Source: Gymnothorax reevesii (taxonomy: Eukaryota; Chordata; Actinopteri; Anguilliformes; Muraenidae). From it: a stretch of 64,000 bases of DNA. Each line of letters begins with the position of its first letter. Positions within the stretch are counted from its first letter, which is position 1. Position numbers and translations under genes: made by a program. Below the pieces are notes generated by a model, which was given only the letters and a program-made list of their open reading frames with translations, had not been told where the DNA came from and did not search any database. The DNA is taken from assembly GCA_029721435.1 (NCBI GenBank), contig CM056577.1, positions 112,900,219 through 112,964,218 of the forward strand, read 5' to 3'. This document shows, in pieces, positions 33,510-46,892 of this stretch.

Positions 33510-34061
33510 GACTTAAAATCCCAGTGAGCCCCCCCCCCATTCCAATTTCCTGTCATGTCATTTGTGCGCTTCAGTTACAGTTCTCCAGCTGCTGTTTTAA
33601 TAGAAATTAGAATATTCTCTGTACAAACAATCACAATTTGGTCAAGTAATCCAAAAAAAAAAAAAAAAAAACAAGCTAGTGGCTGGCTTCGAAGACTCTC
33701 TTACCTCAGTTTAGAAGCTTGCCTATTCCCTCTCCAAATACATTCATATCAGATATTACAGGCCTAATGTCTTTGTTGTAAATATCTTGGCCAACTGTAC
33801 GTAGGCCTGCTTGTGACAAAAATAGAAGTCAATATCTTGAAATCACTGCTCCTTTTATTTTATAGTATGGATAATAATCAGAACTACAATACTAGTCCCA
33901 TAAAATTCAAGAAGCCTGCTCTGAGAGCACACGATCCCCTGCCTGAGTTGTGCCTACGATATGCGTATCATCAATCTGTCTGCAGCATATGTGCAAAGTT
34001 TTAGGGATGTCCCATGAAAACTGTAGGAGGAATTGATTTCACCGGCCAAGTACCTTTTGAT

Positions 34062-34092
<31 letters not shown>
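34062..34092 (+). repeat. (ACAG)n microsatellite
   Basis: About 8 tetranucleotide units. Confidence 0.95.
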
Positions 34093-34184
34093 GGCAGATG
34101 AATATCAGACTGCTCCACAACATAATCCCCCTTTTAGCATTTTCCCGATGGGGGATTAAAAACTTTTTAAAAAATTGTATTATA

Positions 34185-35329
34185 CACTGCCCATCCAAAA
34201 AAAAAAAAAGTTGCCATTTGGATTAAATAAGCAGATACTCAAAAGCCTTGATTGAATCATTATTGCAGGAATTCATATGTTTCAGCTGGCAATAATCATT
34301 TTAATCCTGACTGATTCAGTGCATAAATTTTTCATTTCTCAAACAACCATGCTGGAAGACATATCTCATGGTGGTTGAAAAGATGTTACTGTATTTCAAG
34401 AGTGGCAAATTATTGGCCAGCATCAAGCAAAGAAAACCGCTATGGAGACTGCTGAAATCACTAGAATTGGGTTTAGGAATGTCGAACAATTTTTAAAACC
34501 TGGGAGGATAGTGGTGAACTGTTTACTTTGCGGAAGAAATGGATTGGAGAAAAATCTTGACTGATCTTGAATGAAGATCACGAAAATGCTTGGTGAGGTC
34601 TCATCTTAAAAAAATTCAACTGTAGAACTCATGGCTACGTTTAATTATTCAGGTAGGAGCTTTTCCACGAACACAATGCAACAAGAACTGGGACTAAACA
34701 GCTACATGACCACAACTGAGCTACTTGTTCGAGCGATTAATTGGGGGAAAAAAATGAGTTCAATTCGCAATTCAGCATAAAGATTGGACTAAAGAGCAAT
34801 GTAAAAAGGTCATGTGGTCTAATGAGTCCGAATTTACCCTATTCCAGAGTGATGGGCATGTTAGGGTAAGAAAGGAAGCCCATGAAGCGATGCACCCGTC
34901 ATGCTCTGTGCCTGCTATACAAGCCACCAGAGGCAGCATTATGATTTTGCTTCTATTGGGCAGGTCTAGGCTCAGCTCTGTACAGCAGCAATAGAATAAA
35001 TTCAGCAGATTACCTGAATATTTTGTGAAAGAGTGGTTCATTGAGCACGAGGAATCATTTTCTAACAAAAATTGGCCACCTCAGAGGCCGAAACTTAAAC
35101 AATTGAAGTCTTTTGGATGCCCTGGAGAAAGCTTAACAGAGTGGTTTGACGCCCCCGTCATCAACACTATATCTCAGCCAAAAATGTGCGCAAATCTGGT
35201 TGGAAATAAATGTTGTAATATTGTATAAGATTATCAAAACAAAATCAAAACAAATATGCACTGTGATCAAAGGAAAGGTGCCCAATAAAATATTACAGTT
35301 ATGGGCAACTTTTTTTTGGACGGGCAGTG
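34185..35329 (+). mobile_element. decayed Tc1-like transposon
   Basis: TIR CACTGCCCATCCAAAAAAAA (34185), preceded by TA, and an inverted copy ending 35329 (reverse complement CACTGCCCGTCCAAAAAAAA). The right TA has become GA. At 1,145 bp it is shorter than a full Tc1. On the plus strand 34812-34880 reads MWSNESEFTLFQSDGHVRVR, the region of the first catalytic Asp, which is Asn here. The remaining coding is too degraded to follow. Confidence 0.85.
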
Positions 35330-38300
35330 GATCAATAGTATTTCACATGGCACCACTTTTTGTCTGCTTTGAGTAATTGGAAGCAGACGGTTTTATAAAA
35401 TAATAGACCAAATTTAATGACCATTTGAGAGACAGAAGGGAGTCTATTCATGGTATCATATAACCGCCTGCCAATGCTCTATCTGTGGTCACATAATGGT
35501 CCTTTAACTAGCGTTTTCACAATAAAATGTTAATTGCATAAATAATATATTTCCGAGAATGCAAAGAGGGCAATTGAAATCCAAGCTTTTTAGACACATC
35601 AAATCATTTTAATTGCTTGCAGCTGTCTATACATTTAAAAACAGGGATATAATTTTAAGAAATTGCTCATCATGTGAATTTAGGAATAATAATACCGAAC
35701 ACTGCTGATAATGTTAAAGGCTTGGGATTTACTCACAATGACGCAGAACCGAGGAGGTTATGGGCGGTTTACCTTCGGCAGCAGCTCCACTAGAGAATGC
35801 TTCAGCTGTTGCATCATACTACAGCTGACATACATTAGCATTAGTATCGCAATTTATTCCAGCAGTCTGCAGGAGAGGCAGGATTTAACTAAAATACACC
35901 CTTGAAACTGCACTCCAAGTTAAAGTACAAGGGGAATGGTGCTCTTGTGCGTCATGACACACAAATTCCCAGTACAGAGGGATACTCAATAACTAAAAAA
36001 GCTTAAGAAGACTACTTTATAAAAAAAAGTAAAAATAAAAGTTTAAATTAAAGTCACATTCTCCCCGTTTTATTTGTTTTTATCCAATGTCATCAAATGA
36101 CCTACCATATGTAGACATCATAGCTGTATTGTCCTCAATCAAGCACGTCCAAATGAACTTCTTCCTTCAGTTAATTCTTCATAATTATATAAAACATTTT
36201 ATCTCCATAAAGCTGAATGTCTCCCTAGTGGTAATGCCGGCGTTATGGGATTTTCAATGGCGTGCAGTGAGCTTCTGACCCTTAAACGCATAATTGCTTT
36301 CTATTCCTGTTTAAGATTGCTTGATTAATAGTCACTGATCAATCAAGACCAATTGTAAGCCTGTATTTATTAAGAAATGATTTAGAAATGACAGCAATCG
36401 TAGATGGGCTACATTGACAACATACTTATTAGTGATATTGCAGGAATGAAAAAATTAATTAATCTAATATTTTCTCTGCATTCCATCTCTCCTTGTAGCA
36501 TTTTTTCTACATTTTAAGCCATAGAAAGGCTACAACATGAGATTGTAAGAACAAAGATCATCTAATCAATTGATAAGAAATTAAATCTAAACCTTATCTA
36601 CCATCTTCAGCAGCAGCATTTACTACATAAGATTCTACTTTGAGGTGGAATCTTTTGAAATTTCAGTCATCGCTATCCATGAAGTCTTCTACTGTAGCCT
36701 ACCTCTAAAGCAAAGCTTTGCGTCTTCATCAGTAATGGCTATGCAGCTTATTGGTAGCCTGTTCGCTCAGTAAATTAATTCAATTAATTGCCTGATTCTT
36801 TATCGGAAACAGGTTGAGCGTTAACCAGCATTATGGTAGCTAATGTCACTCGTTTTTGACAGAGTTTTATTGTTACATCAGCAACTTCACATGCATAGCT
36901 GAGTCGGCAAAGCTGCATTTTTTTTAACATTATCTTAGATGCAACAAGCCAACTGGACACTGATGGAGAAAAAAATACGGTTTTGTGAGCTGTGGGAATT
37001 CAGTAGCTTCGAAAGACATTGATGATTTATGTCACCATTAATGTGGAGAGGAAAATGCTTGATTACTATTGCAGTGAATGAAAATGTAAGCTGAGGGGAA
37101 ATAGACTGTAATTGCACTGGTTAATCCTCGCGACTGAATTAATTAATGCTTAGTTGCTAATTTAGGAGTGTAAATGGGAATGTGTTTGGCAAAGTAATGC
37201 ACTTTAAGGACAGCTGAGTGCCGGGTAATAATCCCTTCGATGGCTAGTCCCGAGTGGAAGGGGTACAAATAAGTAATTTTTACAAAGAATACAGAAAACT
37301 TTCATAACAAAAAAATATTCATACCAATATTTGTTTCCTTCCACTTTCCAGAAGTAAATATACTTCTAAAATTTCACAATCTTATATCAGCGAGCGTCAA
37401 CATGATTAAATCATTATTTATTCACCCCAAACTTATTTTGCCGCTTGTTCAAATCCATTGCAGTTTGGTATGTGCATCCTTATTTAACATCAATTAAATT
37501 AACTCCTGTCCATTCACAAATACACCAAAATAGTTTGTTGTACTTGGATATATGCATCTTGCTTGCCTGCCACGCGCTCTCCCTGCTCCATAACCATTAT
37601 ACTACTCTGCCACCCAAAAGAAATGGTCAAAGAACTGAAAATGATAAATGCCAGTAAGGCGAGGGCCAATTGGTCACATTTTATTTAAATGCCCTGAAAG
37701 TTCACACTTTCAATGATTGTGTTGAACCCTTATAAAATTCATAGTATAAAAAATATCAAAGCATATTCAATTGTTTTTGTTTTTCAACAGAAGGCCATTG
37801 GCAACCCAGGAAGAGAACAATGTCATTATATCAACAAGATGATGCAGGAGAGGTTGTGGTTCATTGTACCCCCTACCACAACCTCATGGGAACATTCACA
37901 ACAGCCCTGATAGTTCCGCTCCTGATTTTGGACCTCAGAGAGCGTGCCCTGACAGATAAGTCTTTTCAACAAAGCCCCACCCAAAATCCATGCCACCCCC
38001 ATGGAGTAATCAGGACCCCACCTGATTGGTGGGTCACCAAACCCAGACAAGGCACACAAGCAAGAAAGCGTCCCACAGATGCAAATAGGAGGGGGATGCT
38101 GTTCCCTGCATTCCTCTGCTCTTGTGACAAACATGCCAGCTTTTGAAGTTTTAGTACCGTTGTAGCTAACCACAATCAAAGATCTTTACCATCGTGTCAG
38201 GCGATTCATTCAAGTTTCAATGACTTCACCCATGAATTCATCTTTTTTTTTTTACACATTATGCATCTGGACTTACCCAGCTGGGTACTTATAGAATCAT

Positions 38301-39904
38301 AGATATACGGCAATGATATCCTGCCATGATATTCCTGTTTTTGATGACATTTCCTCAGACATTATGGAAAGGAAATCTGACATAGTGCAGGAGCATTTCC
38401 ATTTAAATTCAGTGGATCCATTACAGACACTACTGCATGTGCAGCGTCATCATGACTCTTGTCTGTAACCTTCCCAGACAACATTGTTCATTGTGAAACT
38501 TGGCAGGTGTGAAACAGATAGCTTTTGACTGCTGGAAGTCTCCTGAACATTGATGTCACCACTTTTCACCTACCATAATTACATAATATTCAAAATAATG
38601 ACCCCAGATTGTATGTTTGACCAGAATTTGCAAGCGTCACACAGAAATAGTTGTTATTTGCCCAGTATGCAGGGATCAGAAACCCATACTTATTACTTTA
38701 AGAGGGTGAAGTCAAGCAACTCAGCAACACATAATGAACAGGTGCTTGGTAATGGCATCTTGAGTCAGTTAATGGCACACAAATGGCTGTGTATAACACT
38801 TTAAGGTAAAGCAGGTTTATTCTAGTTATGCCAGACATCCAGAAATGCTGATTCAGTTATTTTTCTCTCTGTTATTTTTATTTTCAGGCTCAAAAAATAA
38901 ATAAAGTAAAATTAAAAAACATATTGGCCGAAAAGAAAATGAAAACTGGCAGTCTAACAAGTTCACACGCGCTGAGATAAATTACTTCTTTTTTTTTGGG
39001 GGGGGGGTTAAATAAATAAATAAAAGTCAATTAGATTATTTGATTGATAATTTCACTGTTTTTTTCTTAGCTTTGAGCAATTTTTTTTTAATTGTAGGCT
39101 TTGTTAAAATAAAAGGTTAGTCAAGCTACTCAGTCTAAATACAGTTTGCATGGGAATGATCACAGTAACAAAGATCAAAATCATTCGCATTTATGAATAC
39201 ACATTACTACACAGTTCGGAAACAGAACTCAAGCTATTTGTTGACTTCTTATTTATTATAGAGAATCCTTTTCAACGATACTCACAGGACACAGTAAATA
39301 TTGGTGCAGAAACAGTGAACTAGACTGTGGTAGAAGGAGGCACTCATCTCCTCCCCTTTACCCATCATTCTGTCTGTTCCTGGCTATTCAACTAATCCAC
39401 TCCCATTGTTGTTTGTATCCAATCAGTTCAATCTTTACAGAGAAGAGTAGCCCACCTTGTTTCAACATAAATCTACGCGCCTCCATCTTTAGCGCCTCTT
39501 GCCATGCCTGTTCCAGACAGAGCCACAGACTTCAGCAGTTGGCTTTCATTTCTATTGTCCACCACTTGTTCACAACTTTAACAGTTCAATAAACTGGACA
39601 AAAGACTATTGGCTTTAATCTCTTGGTTCTACAACAAGGCCATAACTAACAAAATTTCAACAGCTCAGAGGCTTTACATTCCATACAACACTCCATACAC
39701 TGTACAACACTTCAAAGAAATAGGTAGATTTAACAAAGAACAATGTTTTTTGTCAATATAACTGGTCTCTGAAATGCTGAAGACAGTTTTATGGAACTGT
39801 TCTGCGTCTTGATGGCAATAACTGTCTGACTGCAAAAGAAAAAAAAAATCTCCTCTTCCAAAACCATACATCCATCTACAGTATTAGGTATACAGCTTAT
39901 TCCT
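35330..39904. other. stretch without recognised genes
   Basis: AT-rich intergenic DNA with poly-T/poly-G runs near 38990-39008. Short open frames show no recognisable domain. Confidence 0.45.
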
Positions 39905-40190
39905 CTCTAGGACTGGCGGGGAGCATAGTCCCAGTTGACCATGGATGAAAGACGGGGACAAACCCTGAACTGCATGACATTCCATTGCAGGACGCACACA
40001 CTACTAAAGCACACACTGATCCCCTCAGGCAATCTGGAGTCTCAAATGACCCTGTCACACGTGTCTTTGTACTGTGGGAGGCAACCAGAGTACCTGGAAG
40101 AAACCGGGAAACTCCACAGAGAACGGCGGCTGGCCCATGACCTGCTTGATGCGAGCTTGCAGTGCTGCCCACTGCACCACTCTTTTAAAA
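39905..40190 (-). mobile_element. tRNA-SINE-like dispersed repeat
   Basis: Matches the common teleost repeat blocks GGACGCACACACTACTAA, GTCTTTGTACTGTGGGAGGC and ACCAGAGTACCTGGAAGAAA, ending TGCAGTGCTGCCCACTGCAC. The last block read in reverse (GTGCAGTGGGCAGCACTGCA) resembles the tRNA-derived head GCAGTGGTTAGCACTG, which places the head on the minus strand. Confidence 0.65.
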
Positions 40191-43100
40191 CCAATTATTT
40201 TATGATACGTTTCTGTAACAAGCTCATTTTGAACAAAATTACATATGCTCTGAAATCCACATATGCAGACCATTCATGCAAAAACAAGAAAGCTCTCTGG
40301 AGGGTAGTGTTCAACATTTCATTGAAAAAAAAAAAAGGGCGACTGTAGTCATTTTGCGGTTGACTTTTCTGCATAAAATAGACAAAAAAGAAACTTCAAA
40401 CTGTGATTATTTTCCAGAGCTGAATCGATATCAAACAGAACTCATAAAAGCACTAATTGCTCAGCGTGAAGCTTAATTAAAAAATTCTGGATGTGCATGC
40501 AGCCAATGTCTGGCTCCAGCCGGTATCCATTCTTCATGGGAGCGTATAGATGGTGGTATGCCAGCTCTTTTGAAGCGTAAGGGCTATAGAGTTACACAGC
40601 CCATTTATGCTTGGCTCAGTTCACCACAGGACAGCACATGAAGCTCATGCTGTCAACCCTTCCCACAGAAAATTCAGGGGCGATTCAATGTATGAATCAG
40701 GGGTAAAGTTCCTGTCAAATTAGACTATAAATGGACACCCAACACACTGGCACACACAACCTCACATTCAGGCGTCCAAGTCGAAAAACCTAGGTAAAGG
40801 CCTTCACTGGTTCGGCCAAAATTACCGAGCTTTGTGCTGGCGAGGAGTGGCGGGGGAGGGAGGGGGTGGGGGGTCGTGGAATATCAGGATTTCAAAATAT
40901 TCTTTGGACACATTGCAATAGGACTCCACAGCTTTCAGCTGCAGTCAGAAACAAAGCCACCTGCTCTCTACCGCTCGACACCTGCAGACATGCCTAGTCG
41001 TTGATTGCACGCAGTGTTTATTGACACACAGTCCTCTGGCATTCATGACTGTCCACCGCCCACTTTAGTTTCAGGGCGCAAAACAACCCTAAATCAGTCC
41101 TTGTCGCTTACATGTGACCATGCGCCTGACTTGACCCTGAAAGGGCCCCTCGACCTGACTGCACCCATAATGACCATATTGGAGGAGCCTCCCCCTTTTC
41201 ACGGGAGAATTACGAAAGCTGATCGTCAGTCAGGAGATATCTACAAGGCCCCCTTACTGAAGAGGTGCTGAGCTGAGCGCTATGACTGCAGCAGCGAATA
41301 CAGAAAAGCCGCCATCAAAGTTTTGGAAAGTCAAATGCACATGTGAAGCACTGATTACTAAAAACCCACAAGTCAAGTCAAGTCAAGTGTGACTTATGGG
41401 GTTTTAGTAATAGGTGCTTCATATGGTGTTCTTGCACTTCCTTAAGTCATATGCATTGGCTTCTTGTCGCCCCCTCCTTCAAACCCCTAAGGAAACAGAT
41501 GCAGTAAAACCTGCTGTCCATGGGTGGAGGGACAAAGGCATAGTAATGGAAAAATAAGAAAAAAGACCAAACAAATTTTTGGTGATGGACATTTGGCGCG
41601 ACCAAATAAGAACTTTAGTCAAAGGATGTTAAGAAGGGAACAGCAATCAAATGCAAATCACAAGCAGACACATTCGGCAGAATGTCTTAGCACAGGTGAT
41701 GAGAAGATCATCATCATTGATATTTTGCTGATGCTCAAATCATGCATCTGCCTGCAATGTGCTGTACATCTCCTCAGTAGCTCTGCCAACACTGAGAGGG
41801 AGTAATCGCTGCAACCTTAACTCCTACATAAAGCCCCCTGCCATAAAAGGTCTGTTTGTTTCGCTGCATTTCGCTCGGCTCTGTGTAAATGACAGACCCA
41901 ATCAGTCTTTTTCTCTCCTGCTTGCCCCAAAGCGAAATTCCCGCTGTGCTCGTAAGTCGAAGAGCGTCGGGACATGGCGGGGCCCTGCACAGGAAGCATT
42001 TCCTGTCATTGTGCCTTGGAGCTGCCCGGGGATCTCCTGAGGTCAGCCCCGCTGATGTAAGAGCAGCAAATCAGATCGGTCACTGTGAGGGGGCGCAAGC
42101 CGCTGCCACATCGTCAGTCTCCCACAACATAGATGTCCCAGAAAAGTCCCTCGAGATCAATCCCCACTTAAATGGCTATGTTAGTCTCAGCATCGTTCTG
42201 CAAGCAAAATATGTGTAGGCAAAAAAGACTGTAGGAGGCAAGAGATGTTGACGACAGATTTGAGGCAGTATAAATCTTAATGGACAATTGTTGGGGACTT
42301 TGGATGTCACTAAAGGAAACCATACGAGAAACAAGCTTAATTGTCCGACATCAGGCCAATTTGTCCCCTGTAGATTGTCTGAAATGCGGAAGTGCAAGTG
42401 CCAAGGTAATGTCAGGGAAATCCTACACACCTTGCAATTCATCCAATGAAAGGTAGGCTTGATTTTGTAAGGAACCCCCCCCCCCCACCCACCCACCCAC
42501 CCACCCACTCCATTTCAATGTAGTTACTCAAGAGTTTAACTGCTTTCTGTATGCAGGGATGATTGCTACATTAGGAACAAGCTGATCTGATCTCAATCTT
42601 TGACCATAAATGTACAAAAATATTTCCTCTCAACCAATGAGTGAATGAATGAATAATCTCAAATGTATCTTTTGACTAGTACCATTGCGCTGGTGTCACT
42701 TCACCATTATGTGCAGCCAGTTGGAACGCAGTTAACCACAGCCATTCCTACACTGTTTTCTCAATCAGCAGGTTGACCATGGAAGTTTTGTGACCTCTCT
42801 ATGGCCTGCCAACTGTAACCCTGGCATAGGGCAGACAACATCCAAGGCAGAGCAACAAACACATTCAAGCTAGTGTTGCGGTACATACCATTCATTATTT
42901 CTCAAGAGAGTTACAAAATGAGAGATTTTCACGAAAATATTCTATTTAAATTAAAATAATTGGTTGTAACCTTTTGAAATGAAGAGAACAAGCACAAGTA
43001 CATTGTCTGTGAGTGTGTATGGCAACATTTTTTCGACTGCTTATACACTTTCTCGCGTATGTGCTCTGATGTAAATTAGAAGGCACCATTAATAACCGCT

Positions 43101-44823
43101 GTCAATAAGATCATGTTGAGCCTGGGGTGGAAGTGGCTTCTTCAATAAATCATCATGTGATACTTAAAGAATGACAGTCAATATTGTATTGAAAATACCA
43201 AATGTTGACAAACGACTGACAAGAATTTAGAAAACTGCCGTAGCCACATTGTTTTGAGTGTTTGCCCCAAAGACACCTGCAGAGCGTCAAAAACTGGTCT
43301 ACAAATCGGCATACCGAAAGCAGAATCGTCCAATGTCCGACTGACATACAGCAGAAACTCAACTTTTGAACTTTACTGCTCAGAATTTTTGCTTAAGATT
43401 CAAAGTAAAACATTTTAATGACCTTAAAATAATTTTTAAGGGTGCGCAAAGGCCAGAAATATTCACAAGTCATAAAGCAAGAAATGAATGAAGCCTACCC
43501 CAATGACAATCCATGGAGAAAACAGAAACCGTGAACCGCTCTGGAGCTCTGCAGAGAAAAGGAAGAGAGATAAAATAAGCAGAATCCTGTTTTTATTTTT
43601 GGGATATCCCTCGGATATGCAGCTGGGAGCACTCAATTGGCATGCTCACGTCAAAGGCTTTCCTGCTCAAGGCTTGCGGCTTGACCTAAAATGTTTCGGA
43701 GCACGAAGGGATGAAATAAGAGAAACCTCAACTGTGAGAGATTCTTCCTTCCCCTGCAGCCCTTCTGGACACAAACACCCCTGCAAGCATGCATTCAATT
43801 AAACCAAGATCTCGCCTTCATAGTGCGAGGAAGTTTGACTGGGCCAGTGCTTAACAAGGCGTTTCAGCTGTGTGTGAACATATTTGCAATTATATCTACA
43901 TTTGTGAAAGTGGGAGAGAGAGAGAGAGATAGAGCTGTCTGCTCTATGAGGTCTGTGTTCAATTATTGCCGTAAAATGCCAGTTCGAGGAAAAAGTAAAA
44001 GCCAGTCTCTTTGGATAATCGAGAGGGTGCAGCGACTGATGGATATTGCGCAAATCCAGGGGTTTAACTACTTTCCTTTGTCAGACCATTGCTGTTGGTG
44101 GTTTTCTAGGATCTGGGGCACTCCAGGAGGTTTGGACAAGGGAAGCGTCTTTCTGACTGATTTAGAGTCAAGCGTTAGTATGAAGCTGTAATGGAGCAGA
44201 ACAACTGCAGGGGAAGTGTTTCAAAACCGTTAATTTAAACTTTATAACTCTCACTGTAAAATTTCCAAACAATTGTTACGAGAAGACCCAACACAAATAT
44301 TTCCACCCACACACAGCTCTAACTCATACAAATAGGGGGAAGAAGTTGTTATCAAATCTCTGCACTGTCTCATGTCCTGAATATTTCCTCAAATGTTTTC
44401 CTCTGCAGTCTAGCCATTTTTATCAGTTTCAGTTTTGTTGTCGTCATTGTTTCTCATTATTAAATTACTGTCTTGTGCGTTTAGCTTCCCATTTTATTTC
44501 TACCTTGTGCTCACCACTCTTAACAGTTCCCACTTTATTTATTATTGTCCTTGTGTATTTAAGTGGTTGTTGTCTCCCGTTTGCTAAATTCCTTTCCTTC
44601 ATCTTCAGTGACGGAACTGCAATGCACGTTTCTTCAGATTTCCTTACGGGGCACCCCAGACACTCCCACTTTCATTGGCAGCGAATTGGTATTACTTTAA
44701 TGTTTTTTTGATCTAATGTGATTTGACAATTTTCGTGGCTGTCAGCAATGTTCACACCCACCGCGACGCTTCGTCTCGACTGTCAAATCATCTACCGTCT
44801 TTTCAACCTGGTAGCTAAGGGAG
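40191..44823. other. stretch without recognised genes
   Basis: Contains an (AAGTC)n run at about 41374-41390 and the C-run plus (CCCA)n at 42475-42508. Moderately GC-rich segments at 41000-42120 have open frames without family resemblance. Confidence 0.45.
42475..42508 (+). repeat. poly-C and (CCCA)n microsatellite
   Basis: A run of about 12 C's followed by about five CCCA units. Confidence 0.9.
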
Positions 44824-45093
44824 ATGGCATGTTCAAGTGGAAGCGCGGAAACTGAACACAATTCGGTTCTTTCCTTACAAAAAGAGCCTTTCTCAAGGCG
44901 TTCTCTGGAGGAACAAAGGAAAGTAAAGGAGCTTGGCCCGGACCGACCTGATTTAAAGATTCAGCAGTAGGCAAGTGATCGCGGGAGATCTTACACTCGG
45001 GGCTTCTTCCGCACTTGTTACAACAAACGGAGTTGGCTAGCTGGATGTGGCGTTAGCAGTGCCTTTTACTGCTCTCCCAGATTATTGTTTCAA
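44824..45093 (+). pseudogene. hAT-type transposase N-terminus (TTF zinc finger), broken
   Basis: The plus-strand ATG at 44824 opens a 48-codon frame with SRRSLEEQRKVKELGPDRPD, the lead-in typical of hAT-derived TTF-type zinc-finger proteins (..EK..VK.LGPD.PDL). An in-frame TAG at 44968-44970 interrupts it. The same frame then continues ASDRGRSYTRGFFRTCYNKR and SWLAGCGVSSAFYC up to LLFQ (45093), matching the TTF pattern W..G..VS.A.FC.PC..F. The second Cys of the FCxPC pair is Arg. Homology is lost after 45093, and no hAT RNase-H-like or dimerisation domain is seen nearby. Family assignment rests on motif memory, but two independent blocks in one frame support it. Confidence 0.65.
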
Positions 45094-45850
45094 TTTGGCA
45101 GATTCCAAAGAAAGTGTGACCAATTGACAACTTTTATTTTTGAACCAATATAAAATGTTCCATCTCTGTATGCATGCGCAAGCAGATGTTTACTTCCTGA
45201 TAGTAGAATTTTCACCAAGTCGCCTCTGTGTCCCTCATAAAAAAAGGTAAAAATTTCAGTCCACAGTAATAACGTTAGGAACAATCTGTAATCTTAGTAC
45301 AGCACTGCTGTGAATGAGGTTTGGCGGCTGCTGGCAGGGTATTTAAACCCTTTTGCGCAGACGTGTCCGCCAGTGGACACGGAGCTGCAGATTTATGCAC
45401 GCAGTTACAATATTCTATCACTAGATGGCCCACCCGGATCAGTAATTGAATTTTCTCCAGCAAGCCGAGTTCGAACACAGTTTATTATATGGATGAGTTC
45501 ACTCCAATCCCTGGACGGATCAAGCCAACCTTAGTTTGACTTTAAGGGGTTGGCACATCCATACTACAGGGTGGTCCAAAAAAAGTGACCCTCCTTCCTT
45601 TTGGAACTCTAAGGTGGATGAGGAACTTAGGATGAGTGGGCAGGATTGACTGATTATCCATTGTATGAATTTTATTGCCACAAAATAAACCTGGGTAAAA
45701 ACTGTGCATTTCAGGGCACTGTTCAAGAGTAGGTATTCAGACTTTAACAAAGCCCTGCTTATGTGGATTAGCGGGTCGGTCACTGGTGTGCCTTCCCTTT
45801 TCTCTGCTCATCGTGCGGCATTGACTCAGACAATCTTGTCACCATTTGAG
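45094..45850. other. stretch without recognised genes
   Basis: Nothing beyond a possible transposon-like terminal motif CAGGGTGGTCCAAAAAAAGT at about 45567. Confidence 0.35.
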
Positions 45851-46110
45851 TTTTTGTCCCCCGCTGCGCGGAACATAGTATTCACGACCGTCCGTCCGTC
45901 CGTACGTCCTGAATCCTTGTCAGCGAGATATCTCAAGAACGAATTGACGGATTTCCTTCAAATTTCATGTCAGCATGTATTAGGGTGATACGCCAGTCGA
46001 TTTTGGTGACCTTCGCGTCACTCTCAAGGTCACACCGAGAGATGGCTCATTTTGACACGATTTCACATCTTGTGGCGGGGGACAACGACACGTTAGTGGC
46101 AAATACTTGT
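45851..46110 (+). repeat. dispersed repeat, copy B
   Basis: Second copy of the repeat at 29818-30105. TTGTCCCCCGC near its left end (45854-45864) is exactly inverted as GCGGGGGACAA near its right end (46076-46086), consistent with short terminal inverted repeats of a MITE-like family. It includes (GTCC)n at 45889-45906. Confidence 0.8.
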
Positions 46111-46565
46111 TTATTTTATAATTTCATCCTCTTAAGTACAGTGGGTCCTGTTGGTCGCACTTTCTGTGGAATCTGTAATTTATGTACATAAATATGCAAT
46201 TTACCACAGCTGTAAGGTGCTGGAAAAGCATGAAAATGCACCTTGAAAATCCTCAAAGTGCCTCGAATTTCACTTTTGAAATGTGTAAAAAGCCTGTAGA
46301 CAGCATTTCAGTGCTGTGTTTTTAGATTTGTGTTTTGTTTTTTTGTTTTTCTGTTTAACTATGTTCCACTAATTGTTTGCATCTTTACAAAACATCAAAA
46401 TCCCAGTTAGTTGGTGGAATATCTTTAACATGACTGCTTTTACAATCAATCTGTGGACATGTGGACATGGGGGATTCGTCCTCATTTCATAATAAACACA
46501 AACCCTGGTAAAATCTATAGGCTACATTTTCCTTTTTAATAACTGACTGTTGACATCAAACCAGC

Positions 46566-46892
46566 TGTCAGGTGTGCTGCGCCTAGATAAATTGCGCCCC
46601 CCACTGGTTCCCAGTGCCTGCGGTCCTTGGGAGTGGCGCTTCTCCCTCTTTCCTCCAAATCCGAGAGTCTGCATCTGCCCTGCGTGCCCTGCTCCATTTA
46701 GCCTGACTCGCCAACTACTGCTCTGCCTACCCTGATCTCCAGTGATCTTGTTTGCTCCAGCCAGACTTTGGACTGTCCTCTGACTATCCTCTTTGTTTGA
46801 CTTTATTGAAACTTCTATCTTCTATTTATTAAAGATGCCTTGGCAGCTTGTCTGCGATCTGCGTGTGGCGCCTGTGTTCAGTATTCATGACA
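46566..46892 (+). mobile_element. possible solo LTR
   Basis: Starts TGTCAGG and ends CATGACA, the inverted TGTCA/TGACA ends of many fish Gypsy LTRs. It has a pyrimidine-rich body (CTCCCTCTTTCCTCC, CTGACTCGCCAACTACTGC) and an ATTAAA signal at 46828. I see no matching second LTR and no clean target duplication. Confidence 0.4.

Noticed and set aside
34001..34226. Repetitive peptides from the (ACAG)n region
   Set aside because: Microsatellite translation.
37820..38179. Open frames of 108 and 117 codons on opposite strands
   Set aside because: Fully overlapping antisense frames, no conserved motif.
41889..42218. 109-codon plus-strand open frame in GC-richer DNA
   Set aside because: No domain, no splice context consistent with an exon set; likely chance.
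45567..45592. CAGGGTGGTCCAAAAAAAGT as a transposon terminus
   Set aside because: No inverted partner found nearby; insufficient to call an element.
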